NCBI RefSeq assembly: GCF_027563345.1
Contig: NZ_JAMKBK010000002.1
Origin: Psychrobacillus psychrodurans
GTDB lineage: Bacteria; Bacillota; Bacilli; Bacillales_A; Planococcaceae
Direction: 5' to 3' (one strand)
Length of the DNA stretch: 64,000 nucleotides
This document shows, one piece after another, positions 62,013 to 64,000 of this stretch. The first letter of the stretch is position 1. Every line of letters begins with the position of its first letter. The notes under the pieces were generated by a model. That model was not told where the DNA came from. It did not search any database and saw only the letters and a program-made list of their open reading frames with translations. Position numbers and translations under genes: made by a program.

Positions 62013-64000
62013 ATGACTAAAATCAGAGTTCATGAATACGCGAAACAAATAGATAAATCAAGTAAAGAAGTTATTGAGCAACTAGGAAAGATGAATATTC
62101 AAGTAACGAATCATATGTCAACACTTGAAGGTGAAGCTATCAAAAAGCTTGATGGTATTTATAAAAAGTCTACACAGCAAACAACTAAACCTGCACAAAC
62201 ATCGTCAAAACCAGTACAACAAAATCAATCAAGACCAACTAATCAAGGTCAACAGCAAAGGTCTTCATCACAAGGACAGTCGAGACCGTCTAACCAAGGT
62301 CAACAAAGACCTACATCACAAGGACAGTCGAGACCAGCTAACCAAGGTCAACAAAGACCAGCGTCACAAGGACAATCTAGACCTGCTAACCAATCGAATA
62401 CAAAACCTGGTACATCAGGTACTAATACGCAAGCTAGTAGCACACAAGGAAGTAATAACCAACCTAAAAAGACATTTACTAACAACAAAGCTCCAGCTGG
62501 TGCTTATCGTCCGGGTGGTCAAAATCGTCCAGGTGGTAATAGACCTGGTCAAAAATTCCAAAAACGTAGAAAAGGTCCTACTACACCAGTTCAACCACCA
62601 GTACCAAGAAAAGAACGCGAACTTCCAGAGAAAATTACGTTTACCGATTCTTTAACTGTTCTAGAACTTTCGAAAAAAATTGGTCGTGAACCAGCAGAAA
62701 TCATCAAAAAGTTATTCCTACTTGGCGTAATGGCGACAATAAATCAAGTGTTAGATAAGGATGCAATCGAACTTATTTGTGCAGACTATGGTGTAGAAGT
62801 GGAAGAAGAAATTCGAATCGATATTACTGATTTAGAAGTTCACTTCGATCCTACTCCAGAAGACAGTACTAAGCAATCGGAGCGTCCACCAGTGGTTACA
62901 ATTATGGGGCACGTTGACCATGGTAAAACAACCCTTCTTGACTCAATCCGTAATACAAAAGTAACTGCAGGGGAAGCAGGCGGTATTACTCAACATATCG
63001 GTGCCTACCAGATTATTGATAATGACAAAAAGATTACGTTCTTAGATACACCAGGACATGCTGCATTTACAACAATGCGTGCACGTGGTGCGAAAATTAC
63101 GGATATTACGATTCTGGTAGTTGCAGCAGATGATGGTGTTATGCCTCAAACTGTAGAAGCCATTAACCATGCTAAAGCAGCTGAGGTTCCAATTATCGTT
63201 GCAGTTAATAAGATGGATAAACCATCTGCTAACCCTGACCGTGTTATGCAGGAGTTAACAGAGCATGGATTAGTTCCAGAAGCATGGGGTGGAGAAACAA
63301 TCTTCGTGCCAATTTCAGCCCTTAAAGGTGAAGGAATCGAAAATCTATTAGAAATGGTATTACTTGTGTCTGAGGTTGGAGAGTTAAAAGCAAATCCAAA
63401 TCGCCTTGCATTAGGAACTGTAATTGAAGCACAACTTGACAAGGGTAGAGGTTCTGTTGCTACATTGTTAGTTCAAGATGGTACGTTAAAAGTTGGAGAT
63501 CCTATCGTTGTTGGTCATGCATTTGGCCGTGTAAGAGCAATGGTTAATGATCTTGGTCGTCGTGTGAAAGAAGCAGGTCCATCTACTCCAGTAGAGATTA
63601 CTGGTTTAAACGAAGTCCCTCAAGCGGGTGATCGTTTTGTCGTATTTGAAGATGAAAAAACAGCTCGTCAAGTTGGAGAATCCCGTGCATCAGAAGCTCA
63701 AGTAACTCAACGTTCAGAAAAAACTCGTGTGACATTAGACAATTTATTTGATCAAATGAAACAAGGTGAAATGAAAGAGTTAAACTTAATCGTTAAAGCA
63801 GACGTTCAAGGTACTGTTGAAGCTATGGCTGCTTCCCTTATGAAAATTGATGTTGAAGGTGTTAATGTCCGCATCATTCACACTGGAGCAGGAGCTATTA
63901 CAGAATCAGATATTAGCTTAGCAGCTGCATCGAATGCAATTGTTATTGGATTTAACGTACGTCCAGATACAAATGCTAAACGTATGGCAGATCAAGAAGG
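62013..64000 (+). CDS. infB: Translation initiation factor IF-2, 3' partial
   Basis: The frame opens at ATG 62013 and runs off the window end (662 full codons). The start is MTKIRVHEYAKQIDKSSKEV, an IF2 N-terminal helical motif. Then comes a Gln/Ser/Arg/Pro/Gly-rich linker (about 55-195) with a 16-residue tandem repeat. IF2 N2 follows, then the GTPase domain with G1 GHVDHGKT (299-306), G3 DTPGHAAF and G4 NKMD, and domain II. The end of domain III and the fMet-tRNA-binding C2 domain lie outside. Confidence 0.97.
   Translation, partial: MTKIRVHEYAKQIDKSSKEVIEQLGKMNIQVTNHMSTLEGEAIKKLDGIYKKSTQQTTKPAQTSSKPVQQNQSRPTNQGQQQRSSSQGQSRPSNQGQQRPTSQGQSRPANQGQQRPASQGQSRPANQSNTKPGTSGTNTQASSTQGSNNQPKKTFTNNKAPAGAYRPGGQNRPGGNRPGQKFQKRRKGPTTPVQPPVPRKERELPEKITFTDSLTVLELSKKIGREPAEIIKKLFLLGVMATINQVLDKDAIELICADYGVEVEEEIRIDITDLEVHFDPTPEDSTKQSERPPVVTIMGHVDHGKTTLLDSIRNTKVTAGEAGGITQHIGAYQIIDNDKKITFLDTPGHAAFTTMRARGAKITDITILVVAADDGVMPQTVEAINHAKAAEVPIIVAVNKMDKPSANPDRVMQELTEHGLVPEAWGGETIFVPISALKGEGIENLLEMVLLVSEVGELKANPNRLALGTVIEAQLDKGRGSVATLLVQDGTLKVGDPIVVGHAFGRVRAMVNDLGRRVKEAGPSTPVEITGLNEVPQAGDRFVVFEDEKTARQVGESRASEAQVTQRSEKTRVTLDNLFDQMKQGEMKELNLIVKADVQGTVEAMAASLMKIDVEGVNVRIIHTGAGAITESDISLAAASNAIVIGFNVRPDTNAKRMADQE
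62229..62393 (+). repeat. 48-bp tandem repeat inside infB linker
   Basis: The unit beginning TCACAAGGACAGTCGAGACC starts at 62268, again at 62316 and, slightly altered, at 62364, exactly 48 bases apart. A partial diverged unit lies at 62229-62267. It encodes SQGQSRP, then NQGQQRP, and keeps frame. Confidence 0.85.

Noticed and set aside
62229..62393. Regular repeats as a possible CRISPR array
   Set aside because: Units are contiguous, in frame and without unique spacers.
62125..62655. 176-codon plus-strand frame within infB
   Set aside because: Out-of-frame reading of the infB low-complexity tandem repeat. The infB frame is continuous through it.

Overview
The window is a stretch of a low-GC Firmicute chromosome of the order Bacillales. 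Every gene is on the plus strand, ribosome-binding sites are strong (AGGAGG type), GTG and TTG starts are common, and the order closely follows Bacillus subtilis from khpA (ylqC) to infB. Features such as FliY in place of FliN, SwrD, SwrB, CodY next to HslVU, PolC and YlxF all fit Bacillales. By protein similarity from memory and by its intergenic repeats I would guess Planococcaceae (Psychrobacillus, Lysinibacillus, Sporosarcina or relatives). The family guess is an inference.

Layout: (1) 1-2857, end of khpA, then an 866-bp gene-free block of GC-rich repeats where B. subtilis has ylqD, then rimM-trmD and rplS. (2) 3025-7764, lepB, rbgA, rnhB and a ylqG-ylqH pair that looks like a second FliK/FlhB-type couple. 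(3) 7881-9962, sucC-sucD. (4) 9963-10690, a second repeat block. (5) 10691-18874, dprA, topA, trmFO, xerC, hslV, hslU, codY. (6) 19167-47723, a fla/che cluster of 35 genes from flgB to swrB: rod/basal body, MS ring and switch, export apparatus, hook, flhF-flhG, chemotaxis genes, sigD and two small proteins of unknown role. (7) 47875-50983, rpsB, tsf, pyrH, frr. (8) 51176-59623, uppS-cdsA-dxr-rseP and polC, with no proS between rseP and polC. (9) 59758-64000, rimP-nusA-ylxR-ylxQ-infB, with infB cut by the window end.

The flagellar cluster has all core structural genes plus a chemotaxis phosphorelay with three aspartyl-phosphate phosphatase-type proteins or partners (FliY, CheC, CheD). A sigmaA-like promoter lies before flgB. 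SigD has its own extended -10 promoter directly behind a strong terminator. Several intercistronic structures subdivide the operon: a structured element before fliG, hairpins on both sides of flgE, a hairpin between the Shine-Dalgarno and start of swrD, and a 187-bp dispersed repeat between fliL and fliM.

I see no prophage, transposase, CRISPR array, tRNA, rRNA or defence locus. The non-routine content is in the intergenic DNA: two paralogous composite repeat blocks (443-1042 and 10078-10626), solo repeat copies, probable r-protein leaders (rplS, rpsB), and a terminator-like hairpin in the leader of the nusA operon.
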